From contig CAXAUZ010000010.1 in the NCBI GenBank assembly GCA_963972525.1, forward strand, positions 67,012-131,011: a DNA stretch of 64,000 nucleotides, given 5' to 3'. The position numbers and the translations under genes are program-made. The stretch is from Salinilacustrithrix sp003476595 (GTDB taxonomy: Bacteria; Actinomycetota; Acidimicrobiia; Acidimicrobiales; Salinilacustritrichaceae). A model generated the notes under the pieces. It worked only from the letters and a program-made list of their open reading frames with translations, made no database searches and was not told the origin of the DNA. The number at the start of each line of letters is the position of its first letter. The first letter of the stretch is position 1. This document shows, in pieces, positions 42,459 through 50,788 of the stretch.

Positions 42459-43225
42459 GCGGCCGCCCTGGCCGACCGCTCACCCCGCCCGGTCACCTCG
42501 TCGGACTCGGGCTTGCGGGCGTAGACGATGAGGCTCTTGCCGAGCACCGGGTTCAGCACCTTGTCGGCGACCCGGGTGACGAGCGGACGCTCGACGATGT
42601 CCCAGGTGAGCAGCTTCAGGTACGCCTTCACCAGGGGGTGGTCGTCGCTGTGCTGAGGGTCGATGGCGCAGCGCAGCCACCAGTACGGCGAGTGCAGCGA
42701 GTGGGCGTGGTGGGCGTCCCCGGGCTTCAGGCCCGCGTCGCGCAGCTTCCGGCGCAGCTCGTTCTCGGTGTAGATGCGCACGTGGCCGCCAGGCACGTGG
42801 GGGGCGTGGTACTCCTCCGACAGCGCCCAGCAGATCTTCTCCGGGAACCAGGCCGGGATCGTCACCGCGATGATGCCGCCCGGCTTGAGCACGCGGTGCA
42901 GCTCCGCGATGGCACCCTCGTCGTCGGGGATGTGCTCGAGCACCTCGGCGGCGATGATGCGGTCGAAGGTGTCGTCGGGGAACGGCAGGTACACGCCATC
43001 CCCCTGCGTGGTGGCGATGGCGTCGGTGGAGGGGATCTCGCCGGTCTCCGCCATCGCCGACGACAGGATCCGGGCCTGGGCCAGCTCGCCGGTGTCGTAG
43101 TCGCACAGCACGACGCGGGCGCCGCGCCGCAGCGTCTCGAACGCGTGGCGGCCGGGACCGCTGCCGAGGTCGAGGACGAGCTCGCCCGGCTGCAGTCCGA
43201 GGCGCTGGTAGTCCACGGTGAGCAT
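42455..43225 (-). CDS. Class I SAM-dependent methyltransferase
   Basis: This 256-residue methyltransferase has motif I LVLDLGSGPGRHAFE near residues 17-31, an acidic VLCDYD after the second strand, GVYLPFPDDTFDRIIAAEVLEHIPD near residues 71-95 and LKPGGIIAVTIP. The HIPDDEGAIAELHRVLKPGG layout matches Methyltransferase_11 enzymes that act on lipids, quinones or sugars. It is translationally coupled on both sides: its ATG shares one base with the glycosyltransferase stop, and its stop overlaps the toroid gene start. The substrate is probably the product of the glycosyltransferase. Confidence 0.87.
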   Translation of the reverse strand: MLTVDYQRLGLQPGELVLDLGSGPGRHAFETLRRGARVVLCDYDTGELAQARILSSAMAETGEIPSTDAIATTQGDGVYLPFPDDTFDRIIAAEVLEHIPDDEGAIAELHRVLKPGGIIAVTIPAWFPEKICWALSEEYHAPHVPGGHVRIYTENELRRKLRDAGLKPGDAHHAHSLHSPYWWLRCAIDPQHSDDHPLVKAYLKLLTWDIVERPLVTRVADKVLNPVLGKSLIVYARKPESDEVTGRGERSARAAA

Positions 43226-44532
43226 CAGTGCACGCCTCCGCGCTGGGCCGGGATCTGGCCGAGGCGCATGCGGTACTGGGCGACGGTGCGCTCGGCGGTG
43301 TGGCGCCAGCTCCAGTTGGCCTTGACCCGCTCGCGGCCGGCGAGGCCGATGGCGCGGGAGCCCTCGGGGTCCTCGAGCGCGGCCTTGATGCGCACGGCGA
43401 GCGCCTCGCTGTCGCCGGGGGGCACGAGCATGGCGGTCTCCCCGTCGGGCCCGACGACCTCGGGCACGGCGCCACCGGTGGTGGCCACCAGCGGGCAGCC
43501 GCACGACATCGCCTCGATGGCCGGCAGGGAGAAGCCCTCGTAGAGCGACGGCACGACGGCCAGCTCGGCCTCGGAGTACAGCTCGATGATGCGGCGCTCG
43601 GCGACGCCGGTGACGAACTCGACGTGGCCGCGCAGGCCGAGCCGGTCGATGGTCTGGCTCGAGGGGCCGCCGGGCTTCTCCTTGCCGATGACGACGAGGT
43701 GCAGGTCGTCGCGCTCGGTGCGGAGCTTGGCCAGCGCCTCGAGCAGGTACTTGAGGCCCTTCATCGTCACGTCCGCGCTGGCGGTGGTGACCAGCCGGCC
43801 CGGGATGCGCTCCACGTCGGGCAGCGGCTCGAACACGTCGGGGTCCACGCCCACCGGCACGATGGCCATGCGGTCGGGGTCGACCTGGTGGTCGGCGACG
43901 ATGTCCTTGAAGGAGTTCTCCGACACGGTGACGACGCGCTGCAGCCGGCGGGCCACCTGGGTCTGCATGTGGGTGAAGGAGTACCAGCGACCGAGGCTCC
44001 AGCGCTTGCGCCAGTTGGGCGCGTGCTCGAGCTCGAGGCGGCGGTCGACGGTGATCGGGTGGTGGATGGTGGCCAGCACCGGCAGGCCCATGGCCTCGAT
44101 GGCGAGCAGGCCGTAGCCGAGGGTCTGGTTGTCGTGGACGATGTCGAAGTCGTCCTTGCGGCCCTTCAGGTGGTCCCAGGCCCGGAGCGAGAACGCGAGC
44201 GGTTCGGGGAACTGGCCGGCGGAGAAGCTGAGGACCTCCACCAGGTCCTTCCAGTTCTTGATCTCCCAGAAGCCGGGGGTGCGGGCCGGGAAGTGCTCGT
44301 TGTAGATGTCGAGGCTGGGCAGCTCGACGAGGGTGACGCCCTCGGGCACCTCGGGGTAGGGCTGGCCGCCGAGGATCTCGACGGAGTGGCCGAGGTCGGT
44401 GAGGGCCTTGGCGAGCTGGCGGATGTAGACGCCCTGGCCGCCGACGTGGGGCTTGCCCCGGTACGCCAGCAGGGCGATGCGGAGGGGACCGTGCTCGGAG
44501 CCGGCGTCCTCGGTGGTTCCGTCGGCGCGCAT
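43225..44532 (-). CDS. GT4-family glycosyltransferase
   Basis: This 435-residue retaining GT-B glycosyltransferase begins with RIALLAYRGKPHVGGQGVYI, the glycine-rich N-terminal loop of GT4 enzymes. The C-terminal domain shows VPVGVDPDVF, VTTASADVTMKG and the donor-binding EX7E segment in YEGFSLPAIEAMSCG. It likely transfers a nucleotide-activated sugar to a lipid or other acceptor. ATG at 44532 is favoured; a TTG nine bases earlier is in frame. The TetR-like palindrome at 44555-44570 overlaps the likely -35 element. It is the first gene of the three-gene operon. Confidence 0.88.
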   Translation of the reverse strand: MRADGTTEDAGSEHGPLRIALLAYRGKPHVGGQGVYIRQLAKALTDLGHSVEILGGQPYPEVPEGVTLVELPSLDIYNEHFPARTPGFWEIKNWKDLVEVLSFSAGQFPEPLAFSLRAWDHLKGRKDDFDIVHDNQTLGYGLLAIEAMGLPVLATIHHPITVDRRLELEHAPNWRKRWSLGRWYSFTHMQTQVARRLQRVVTVSENSFKDIVADHQVDPDRMAIVPVGVDPDVFEPLPDVERIPGRLVTTASADVTMKGLKYLLEALAKLRTERDDLHLVVIGKEKPGGPSSQTIDRLGLRGHVEFVTGVAERRIIELYSEAELAVVPSLYEGFSLPAIEAMSCGCPLVATTGGAVPEVVGPDGETAMLVPPGDSEALAVRIKAALEDPEGSRAIGLAGRERVKANWSWRHTAERTVAQYRMRLGQIPAQRGGVH

Positions 44533-44554
44533 AGCGGACAATCGTCGCCGTTCG

Positions 44555-44570
44555 TTGACTGGTCGGTCAA
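44555..44570. promoter_or_regulatory. TetR-type palindromic operator at the glycosyltransferase promoter
   Basis: TTGACTGGTCGGTCAA has perfect TTGAC/GTCAA arms and is close to the TTGACCGNCCGGTCAA-like sites of TetR-family repressors. On the minus strand its right arm supplies TTGACC as a -35 box, followed after 18 bases by GACGAT and, eight bases later, the ATG at 44532. A repressor bound here would block this promoter. No tetR gene is adjacent in the window. Confidence 0.5.
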
Positions 44571-44607
44571 GCGAGGACCGGGCGTCTGTGCGGGGTCCGC
44601 ACGGGTT

Positions 44608-45411
44608 TCAGCCCGGCGCTCCTCCCGGCGTGGACCACGCCCAGGTCGTGCGGTGCACGAGGGGCTCGTCGGGGGTGACGACGGCCAGGTCCTGCTCGGA
44701 GTTGTGAGCGTCCGGTGGGGCGGACTGCGGCTCGACGCAGAGCGCGCCGGCGGGCTCGTCGAACACGACGACGTGCTCGCAGTCGGATTCGACGTACAGG
44801 TCCAGCACGCCGGGCCAGTGCAGCTCGACCGGCCCGATGAGGGCGGTGAAGCAGTCGTCCCAGGGGCCGGTCGTCGGCGTCACGAGCGTGCCATCGGGGA
44901 TGCCGGAGTCGTCGCGCCGCCACATGCGCTCGGCCGGCAGCACGATCTCCGCATCGGCGCCGCCCACGCTGCGCCGGAACCACGGGTGCCACCCGATCGT
45001 CGCCGGCATCGCATCGGCGGTGGTCTCGACCCGCAGCGTCAGGGTCAGCGAGCTCGGGGTGAGCTCCACCTCCTGCTCGGCGTGCCCGGCCCAGGGCCAG
45101 TCCGGGCCGAGATCGCAGCGCAGCGTGCCGGCTCCGGTGCGCTCCCAGGGCTGCACGTGGGTGGTGCCGTGGATGGCGTGCGGGGGGTGGTTGCGGGGCA
45201 GGGTCACCGCACGCCCCTCGAAGGAGAAGCGGCCGTCGCGGATGCGACCGGCGAACGGGGCGAGCGGGAAGCAGCCCCACGAGGTCGGGTCGTCGCTGCG
45301 GCCCATCGCGTCGATGAGCAGCTCGTTCCCGCCGACGACGAGCGACGACAGTCGGCCGCCGTGCTCGTGGTCGATGGTGACGCTCGCGCCACCGGCCTCC
45401 AGGGTCTCCAT
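44608..45411 (-). CDS. Aldose 1-epimerase-family protein
   Basis: This 267-residue beta-sandwich protein is of the aldose 1-epimerase family, which interconverts sugar anomers. Family blocks include HEHGGRLSSLVVGG near the N-terminus, CFPLAPFAGRIRDGRF near 46-61, HAIHGTTHVQPWE with the catalytic-type histidine, and IGWHPWFRR with the second histidine. The acidic base may be the Glu of VEPQSAPPDAHN, a segment close to the family consensus. It may supply the sugar pathway of the neighbouring glycosyltransferase operon. GAGACT lies six bases before the ATG at 45411, suggesting leaderless expression. Confidence 0.85.
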   Translation of the reverse strand: METLEAGGASVTIDHEHGGRLSSLVVGGNELLIDAMGRSDDPTSWGCFPLAPFAGRIRDGRFSFEGRAVTLPRNHPPHAIHGTTHVQPWERTGAGTLRCDLGPDWPWAGHAEQEVELTPSSLTLTLRVETTADAMPATIGWHPWFRRSVGGADAEIVLPAERMWRRDDSGIPDGTLVTPTTGPWDDCFTALIGPVELHWPGVLDLYVESDCEHVVVFDEPAGALCVEPQSAPPDAHNSEQDLAVVTPDEPLVHRTTWAWSTPGGAPG

Positions 45412-45454
45412 CGCCCCAGTCTCTCGGATCTGGCAGCGGCCACGGAACACGCCG

Positions 45455-45460
45455 TACCGT
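45455..45460 (+). promoter_or_regulatory. Leaderless -10 box for dtd
   Basis: TACCGT ends eight bases before the dtd ATG at 45469. The epimerase gene diverges from the same short gap, so both promoters are packed into 57 bases. Confidence 0.45.
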
Positions 45461-45468
45461 CCGCCGCG

Positions 45469-45906
45469 ATGCGAGCACTGGTGCAGCGGGTCTCGGAGGC
45501 GAGCGTCACCGTCGACGGCGAGGTGGTGGGTGCCATCGGCCCGGGCCTGTGCGTGCTCGTCGGCGTCACCCACGACGACGGCCCGGACCAGGCCCGCAAG
45601 CTGGCGACCAAGCTGGCCAAGCTCCGCGTGCTCGACGACGAGGCCGGCGTCATGAACCGGTCCGTGCTCGACGAGGGCGGCGAGGTCCTCGTCGTCAGCC
45701 AGTTCACGCTCTACGGCAGCACCGCCAAGGGCAACCGGCCGTCGTGGATCGACGCGGCCCGGCCCGAGCACGCCGAACCGCTCATCGACGAGGTCGTCGC
45801 CGCGCTGCGGGAGCACGGCCTCACCGTGGCCACGGGCCGCTTCCGGACCGAGATGGCCGTCGCCCTGGTCAACGACGGTCCGGTGACGGTCCTGCTCGAG
45901 GTGTGA
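45469..45906 (+). CDS. dtd: D-aminoacyl-tRNA deacylase
   Basis: The 145-residue enzyme removes D-amino acids (and glycine wrongly attached to tRNA-Ala) from tRNA. It starts with MRALVQRVSEASV, contains the catalytic SQFTLYG block near residues 77-83, and has the GPVT of the cross-subunit Gly-cisPro motif near residue 137 (NDGPVTVLLEV). Length and motifs match canonical bacterial Dtd. It is cytoplasmic and dimeric in known members. Its last 38 bases overlap the end of the convergent lnt gene. Confidence 0.95.
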   Translation: MRALVQRVSEASVTVDGEVVGAIGPGLCVLVGVTHDDGPDQARKLATKLAKLRVLDDEAGVMNRSVLDEGGEVLVVSQFTLYGSTAKGNRPSWIDAARPEHAEPLIDEVVAALREHGLTVATGRFRTEMAVALVNDGPVTVLLEV

Positions 45907-47365
45907 CCGCGGCGCGGGTTCCGAGCCAGCCCCGACGGTCGGCGATCCAGCCTGCGGCCAGCGACAGCACGGCGAGGGCCAGCGCCGGCAGATCGCCCCA
46001 GCGCACGTAGATCGTCTCGCCGTCGCGGAGCTCGATCGTGTCGTAGAGGATCGCCCGCTCGGACACGCCGGTGCGCTGCAGCACCTCGCCGTCGGGGGTG
46101 ATCACGGCGCTGAACCCGGTGGGCGCCGCCTGCAGCACCCAGCGGCCGGTCTCGATCGCCCGCATGCGGCTGTTGGCGATCTGCTGGGTCTGGACCTGCG
46201 TGCCCTCGTAGCTGGCGCCGTTGGTCGGGTTCAGCAGCACCTGGCCGCCGCTGCCGATGGCATCGCGGCCTCGCTCGCCGAAGAAGATCTCCCACGAGAT
46301 GGACACGCCGAGCGGCCCGGCGGGGGTGTCGACGACGGCGGGCGTCTGTCCGATGAGGGCGTCCCGGGAGGGGAGGACGTCGCCGGCGATGGGGTCGAGC
46401 AGGCTGCGGAGGGGGACCCACTCACCGAAGGGGACCCGCTCGACCTTCTCGTAGCGGTCGACCTCCTCGCCCGACGGGTCGTAGGCCACGGCCCAGTTCC
46501 GGAAGGCGTCGTCGCCCTCGTCCTCGATCACGCCGGCGACGAAGGTGGCGTCGGCCTCCCGGGCGAGCTCCTGGAGCTGGGTCTCGGCGACGCTGCCGCG
46601 CAGGCGCACGACGTCGACGACGTCCTCGGGCCAGACCAACAGGTCGATGTCGCGGTCGGGGTCCAGCTCGGCGGAGGCGGCCAGGTGCCGCTCGAGCACG
46701 ATGCCGGGCTCGGTGGTCGCGGCACGCGTGCCCTGGGGCCCGCCGCCCTGGACCACCGCGACCTCGAGGCGCTCGCCGGTCTGCGCCCCGTCGGGCGCGA
46801 CGAGGGCCACGCCGAAGGTGAGTGCGACGACGGCGGCGAGCACGGCCGCCGCCGACCACCGGCGCTTCCACGCCGCGGCGAGCGCGAACCCGGCCGCGAG
46901 GGTGATGCCGACGAGGAGCAGCGCGCCGCCGACGCGGAGGATCGGCGCCAGCGGGCCGGCGACCTGGCCGACGGCGAGGTTCGACAGCGGCACGCCGCCG
47001 AAGGGCCACCGCCAGCGCACCCACTCGAGCAGGATGATCGACCCGGGCAGGGCGAGCAGCCGGGCCGGGCCCCGGGGGGCCAGCAAGGTGGCGGTGGCGA
47101 GGAACCCGGCGAACACGCCGCTGGCGATGATGTACCCGGGCAGCGTGAGGTCCCGCATCCAGAGCAGCGTCGGGAAGAGCAGAGCCGCCCACGCGATCCA
47201 CGCCCGACCGAGGCGCTGGACCGGACGCAGCGCCGGGTCGTCGAGGACGTGGTCGAGCAGCGCCACGCCCGCGAAGGCGAAGATCCAGAACCCCCAGGGC
47301 GGGGTGGCGGCGGCCAGGCACAGCCCGGCGAGCAGCGCGACCAGCAGGGGTGGGGGACGGCGCAT
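45869..47365 (-). CDS. lnt: Apolipoprotein N-acyltransferase with Cys-to-Ser active site
   Basis: The 498-residue protein has about seven membrane helices in residues 1-205 and a nitrilase-like domain at about 220-470, as in Lnt, which adds the third acyl chain to lipoproteins. The catalytic Glu is in LLVWPED and the Lys in YEKVERVPFGE. The nucleophile position, normally Cys in a GVxICYE-type block, here reads GVSISWEIFF, so Cys is replaced by Ser. The fold and the remaining motifs (NPTNGASY, TGRWVLQAAPTGFSA) are intact. The enzyme may use serine or have lost acyl transfer. ATG at 47365 is used; a GTG at 47431 would add 22 residues. Confidence 0.88.
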   Translation of the reverse strand: MRRPPPLLVALLAGLCLAAATPPWGFWIFAFAGVALLDHVLDDPALRPVQRLGRAWIAWAALLFPTLLWMRDLTLPGYIIASGVFAGFLATATLLAPRGPARLLALPGSIILLEWVRWRWPFGGVPLSNLAVGQVAGPLAPILRVGGALLLVGITLAAGFALAAAWKRRWSAAAVLAAVVALTFGVALVAPDGAQTGERLEVAVVQGGGPQGTRAATTEPGIVLERHLAASAELDPDRDIDLLVWPEDVVDVVRLRGSVAETQLQELAREADATFVAGVIEDEGDDAFRNWAVAYDPSGEEVDRYEKVERVPFGEWVPLRSLLDPIAGDVLPSRDALIGQTPAVVDTPAGPLGVSISWEIFFGERGRDAIGSGGQVLLNPTNGASYEGTQVQTQQIANSRMRAIETGRWVLQAAPTGFSAVITPDGEVLQRTGVSERAILYDTIELRDGETIYVRWGDLPALALAVLSLAAGWIADRRGWLGTRAAVTPRAGPSPDRR

Positions 47366-47453
47366 GGCGGCGGCGAGTCTGGCACCGCCTCCCGAGCCCG
47401 CTGCAGTCAGCGCGAGCCGCTGCAGGAGCACGGCCAGTTCGGGAGGGGCGGAG

Positions 47454-47475
47454 CTGGCAGTGGTGGTGTCGCGGC
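47454..47475 (-). repeat. Dispersed 22-base element, intergenic copy
   Basis: CTGGCAGTGGTGGTGTCGC (plus-strand reading from 47454) matches the reverse complement of the 24144-24165 element at 18 of 19 positions. It abuts the sortase stop codon, in the gap before lnt. Confidence 0.5.
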
Positions 47476-48258
47476 TCAGGAGCCTGCTGGCGCCCGGATC
47501 TGGTGGGTGTCGGTGATCTGCACCTGCTGGGTCTCGGCCCGCATGGTGAAGTGCCCGACGATGCGCTGGCGGGCCGAGCCGCGGGGGTGGCAGGCGAACA
47601 GCGTCGCCGTGTGGGCGTGCGTCTGGTCGACGATGTGGACGTCCTCGGGCCCGACGATGTCGAGCCGGTCGAGCTCGTAGACGTGCCGGGTGCCGTCGGT
47701 CATGGTGAAGATCAGCTCGTCGCCCGGCTGGAGGGCCTGCAGGTCCCAGAACGGCCGGGTGTAGGTCGTGCGGTGGCCGGCGACCACCACGTTGCCGAGC
47801 TCGCCGGGCATCGCCGTGCCCGGCCAGTGGCTCGGGCCCCGGTTGATGGCGGTGAGGCTGACGCCCTCGAAGAGCGGCTGGCTCAGGCCGATGGCGGGGA
47901 TCTCCAGCATCCCGTGGCGGATCTCGGGTTCGGGGGCGTAGGGGTCCGCCGGGGGGTTCTCCGGCACCGGAAGGGGGGCGGTGGCATCGACCTCGGGGGT
48001 GACCGGCGCGATGCTGAGGGAGATGCCGGCCAGGGGGTCGAGGTCGGCCTCGACGGCCGGTTCGGCGGCGGCGGCAAGGGCGACCGCAGCAGCCGCGACG
48101 TCGCCACGGGCCTCGACCTCGGCGTCGGCGCTGCGGTCGAAGGCGCCGCTGAGCACCGCGGCGTTGGCCGCGAGCAGGACGAGGACGGCGACGAGCACGG
48201 CCCGGGCGCGGCCGGAGCGGAGCCGGCTGCGGTGCTCGTGCTCGGGTCCCTGGCGCAT
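47476..48258 (-). CDS. Class E sortase
   Basis: This 260-residue membrane-anchored transpeptidase attaches proteins to the cell wall. An N-terminal helix (about residues 19-38) anchors it, followed by an Ala/Pro/Glu-rich spacer to about residue 110. The sortase domain shows SHWPGTAMPGELGN, the catalytic His in VVAGHRTTY, FWDLQALQPGD, the catalytic Cys in TLFACHP and Arg in QRIVGHF. The Gly-His start of the domain and the Tyr in place of the usual class A residues match class E, which recognises LAXTG-type signals. No sorting substrate is visible in the window. Confidence 0.88.
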   Translation of the reverse strand: MRQGPEHEHRSRLRSGRARAVLVAVLVLLAANAAVLSGAFDRSADAEVEARGDVAAAAVALAAAAEPAVEADLDPLAGISLSIAPVTPEVDATAPLPVPENPPADPYAPEPEIRHGMLEIPAIGLSQPLFEGVSLTAINRGPSHWPGTAMPGELGNVVVAGHRTTYTRPFWDLQALQPGDELIFTMTDGTRHVYELDRLDIVGPEDVHIVDQTHAHTATLFACHPRGSARQRIVGHFTMRAETQQVQITDTHQIRAPAGS

Positions 48259-48338
48259 CGGGTCCAGTGAACCACGGTTCCGGGCGATCCGGACAGGTCG
48301 ACGGGGATCGCCGCCGGACCTCGCGATGATGCCGGTGC

Positions 48339-49685
48339 TCAGCCGAGCAGGTGGCGGGCGGCGGTGCGCCCGCTGCGGATGCAGGCCGGGACGCCGATGC
48401 CGTCGTAGGACATGCCGGCCACGGCGATCGGGCCGGCCGCGTCGAGGGCGGCCCGCACCTCGGCGGTGCGGTCGAGGTGACCCGGCCGGTACTGCGGGAA
48501 CGACCGGGCCCAGCGCCCGACCCGCACCCCGACCGTGGGCACCGGGACCCCGAGGAGCCGTTCGAGGTCGGCGAGGGCGACGGAGGTGAGGTCCTCGTTG
48601 CTGTGCGTGCTCCAGTCGACCGGATCGCCGTCGTGGCCGAGCGAGATCCGGAACACCACGTTGCGGCCGTCGTCCCAGTGCTCCCACTTCGACGAGCCGA
48701 ACGAGCACGCCGTGATCGACAGCCCCGCGTCCCGGGCCACCACCACCCCGCTCCCGTCGAGGGGGTGGTCGACCGCGTCGGCCCGGGCGACGACGGTGAC
48801 CATCACCACGGAGGCGAACTCGGTGGTCGCGAGCACGGAGGCGGCATCGGGGGCGAGACCGGCGAGCAGGGTGCCGGCCACGTCGGCGGGGGTGGCGACC
48901 ACCACGCCGGCGAAGTCGCCGTCACCGACGTGCACACCGTCGGGGTGGCCGGTCAGCGGCGGGGTCCTCGTGCCGAAGCGGATCTCGGACCGCAGGTGAT
49001 CGGCCAGCTGGCGGGGGAGCGATGCCATGCCCTCGGCCGGCGCAGCGAACACGGGCGCATCGCTCGGCGCCGTCCGGGCCTTCACCTCGGCCGCGGCGCG
49101 GATCAGCGACCCGCCCCGGGTGGCGCAGGCCCAGATCTGCGGGGCGCACGCCTGCACCGACAGCCCGTCCGCCTCGCCGCCGTTGATGCCGCCGAGCAGG
49201 GGCTCGACCAGGTGGTCGCAGACCTCGTCGCCGAGGCGGGAGCGGACGAGCTCGCCCACGGACACGTCGTCGGTGAGCGGTGGCGCGTCGCTGTCGAGGT
49301 CCTCGGCGGCCCGCGCCACCCCGTCGGGTGACAGCAGCCCGCTGGCGGCCAGCTCCTCGAGGTCCGTGGGCAGGCCGAGCAGCTGGGCCTTCGGCAGCGG
49401 GTTGAGCCGCTCCTCGGACCACACCCACGCCTGGCTCGTGGCCGGGTGCACGAGCTCGTCGATGCCGATCTCGGCGCAGAGCTCGAGGGCGTCCGGCACC
49501 CGGGCGAGGAACGCGTCGGCACCGTCCTCCAGCGGGAAGGCGAGGCCACGCACCCGGGAGCGCTTGAGCTTGCCGCCGATCTCCCGTGCCGCTTCGAACA
49601 CCACGACGTCGTGCCCGGCGCGCTCGAGCTCCCACGCCGCCGAGAGGCCGGCGATGCCGGCACCGATGACGGCGTAGCGGGCCAT
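48339..49685 (-). CDS. hemY: HemY-type protoporphyrinogen/coproporphyrinogen oxidase
   Basis: This 448-residue FAD enzyme oxidises porphyrinogens in haem synthesis. It begins with YAVIGAGIAGLSAAWEL (Rossmann FAD motif), has VFEAAREIGGKLKRSR, PLLGGINGGEAD near residue 163 and a C-terminal AGMSYDGIGVPACIRSG, a diagnostic end of HemY-type oxidases. In Gram-positive and actinobacterial genomes this enzyme acts mainly as coproporphyrinogen III oxidase (CgoX) in the coproporphyrin-dependent pathway. Its ATG shares one base with the hemE stop, so the two haem genes are coupled. Confidence 0.9.
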   Translation of the reverse strand: MARYAVIGAGIAGLSAAWELERAGHDVVVFEAAREIGGKLKRSRVRGLAFPLEDGADAFLARVPDALELCAEIGIDELVHPATSQAWVWSEERLNPLPKAQLLGLPTDLEELAASGLLSPDGVARAAEDLDSDAPPLTDDVSVGELVRSRLGDEVCDHLVEPLLGGINGGEADGLSVQACAPQIWACATRGGSLIRAAAEVKARTAPSDAPVFAAPAEGMASLPRQLADHLRSEIRFGTRTPPLTGHPDGVHVGDGDFAGVVVATPADVAGTLLAGLAPDAASVLATTEFASVVMVTVVARADAVDHPLDGSGVVVARDAGLSITACSFGSSKWEHWDDGRNVVFRISLGHDGDPVDWSTHSNEDLTSVALADLERLLGVPVPTVGVRVGRWARSFPQYRPGHLDRTAEVRAALDAAGPIAVAGMSYDGIGVPACIRSGRTAARHLLG

Positions 49686-50734
49686 CAGACCGCGGCGCCG
49701 TCGGCTCGGCCGTGCTCGTGGACGTGGTCGACCACGCGGGCGAGGATGTCGGGGTCGGTGTTGGGGAGCACCCCGTGGCCGAGGTTGAACACGTGGCCGG
49801 GGCGCCCGCCGTTGCGGGCGAGCACGTCGTCGACCGCGGCGCGGGTGGCATCCCACCCGGCGAAGGTGACGGCCGGGTCGAGGTTGCCCTGCACCGCCTT
49901 GCCCGGCACCCGGGTGCGGGCCACGTCGAGGGGCACCCGCCAGTCGATGCCGACCACGTCGGCGCCGGCGTCGCCCATGAGCCCGAGGATCTCCCCGGTG
50001 CCCACCCCGAAGTGGATGCGGGGCACGTCGAGGTCGGCGATGGCGTCGAACACCTTGCGGGAGTGGGGGAGCACGTGGCGCTCGTAGACGGGGGGGCTCA
50101 GCGCACCGGCCCAGGAGTCGAACAGCTGCACCGCGCTGGCGCCGGCCGTGATCTGGTCGCGCAGGGAGGCGATGGCGATGTCGGCGAGGCGGTCGAGCAG
50201 GGCGGCGAACAGCTCGGGCTCGGCGAACATCATCCGCTTGGTGTGCTCGTAGGTGCGGCTGGGCCGCCCCTCGATCAGGTAGCTGGCGACGGTGAACGGG
50301 GCGCCGGCGAAGCCGATGAGCGGTCGGTCGCCGAGCTCGTCGACGAGGATGCGGACCGTCTCGGCGATGTAGGGCGAGTGCTCCTCGGGCACGAGCACCG
50401 GCAGGCGCTCCAGGTCCTCCTTGGTCCGGAACGGCCGCTCGGCCACCGGTCCGACGCCGGCGACGATGTCGATGCCGAAGCCGATGGCCCGGGCCGGCAC
50501 GACGATGTCGCTGTAGAAGATGGCGGCGTCCACGCCGTAGCGGCGCACGGGCTGCATCGTCAGCTCGGCGGCGAGCTCGGGCTGCTCGACGGCGTCGAGG
50601 ATGGAGACGTCGCCCTTGAGCTGGTTGTACTCGGGCAGCGACCGACCGGCCTGGCGCATGAACCACACCGGCACGTGCTCGGCGGGAAGGCCCCGGCAGG
50701 CCTGCAGGAAGGGGTGGTCGGGGCGCGGCGCCAT
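49685..50734 (-). CDS. hemE: Uroporphyrinogen decarboxylase
   Basis: The 349-residue enzyme decarboxylates uroporphyrinogen III to coproporphyrinogen III. PVWFMRQAGRSLPEY (about residues 22-36) carries the invariant arginines, IFYSDIVVPARAIG the substrate Asp, GFAGAPFTVASYLIEG the middle block, and FNLGHGVLPNTD the C-terminal signature. TAGGTT (50746 to 50741) lies six bases before the ATG, indicating a leaderless transcript. At the matching -35 distance lies GCCAGT, part of the dispersed palindromic element at 50763-50785, which also occurs before the neighbouring small gene. Confidence 0.95.
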   Translation of the reverse strand: MAPRPDHPFLQACRGLPAEHVPVWFMRQAGRSLPEYNQLKGDVSILDAVEQPELAAELTMQPVRRYGVDAAIFYSDIVVPARAIGFGIDIVAGVGPVAERPFRTKEDLERLPVLVPEEHSPYIAETVRILVDELGDRPLIGFAGAPFTVASYLIEGRPSRTYEHTKRMMFAEPELFAALLDRLADIAIASLRDQITAGASAVQLFDSWAGALSPPVYERHVLPHSRKVFDAIADLDVPRIHFGVGTGEILGLMGDAGADVVGIDWRVPLDVARTRVPGKAVQGNLDPAVTFAGWDATRAAVDDVLARNGGRPGHVFNLGHGVLPNTDPDILARVVDHVHEHGRADGAAV

Positions 50735-50762
50735 GGCCCGAACCTACCGATCACCCTTTCGG

Positions 50763-50785
50763 AACTGGCAGTGCTGCTGTTGCGG
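50763..50785. repeat. Dispersed element with ACTGGCAGT core, hemE side
   Basis: AACTGGCAGTGCTG (50763-50776) is an exact inverted copy of 51077-51090. The two copies flank the 87-residue gene. This one covers the -35 region of hemE and lies just past the stop of the small gene. Confidence 0.55.
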
Positions 50786-50788
50786 TGG

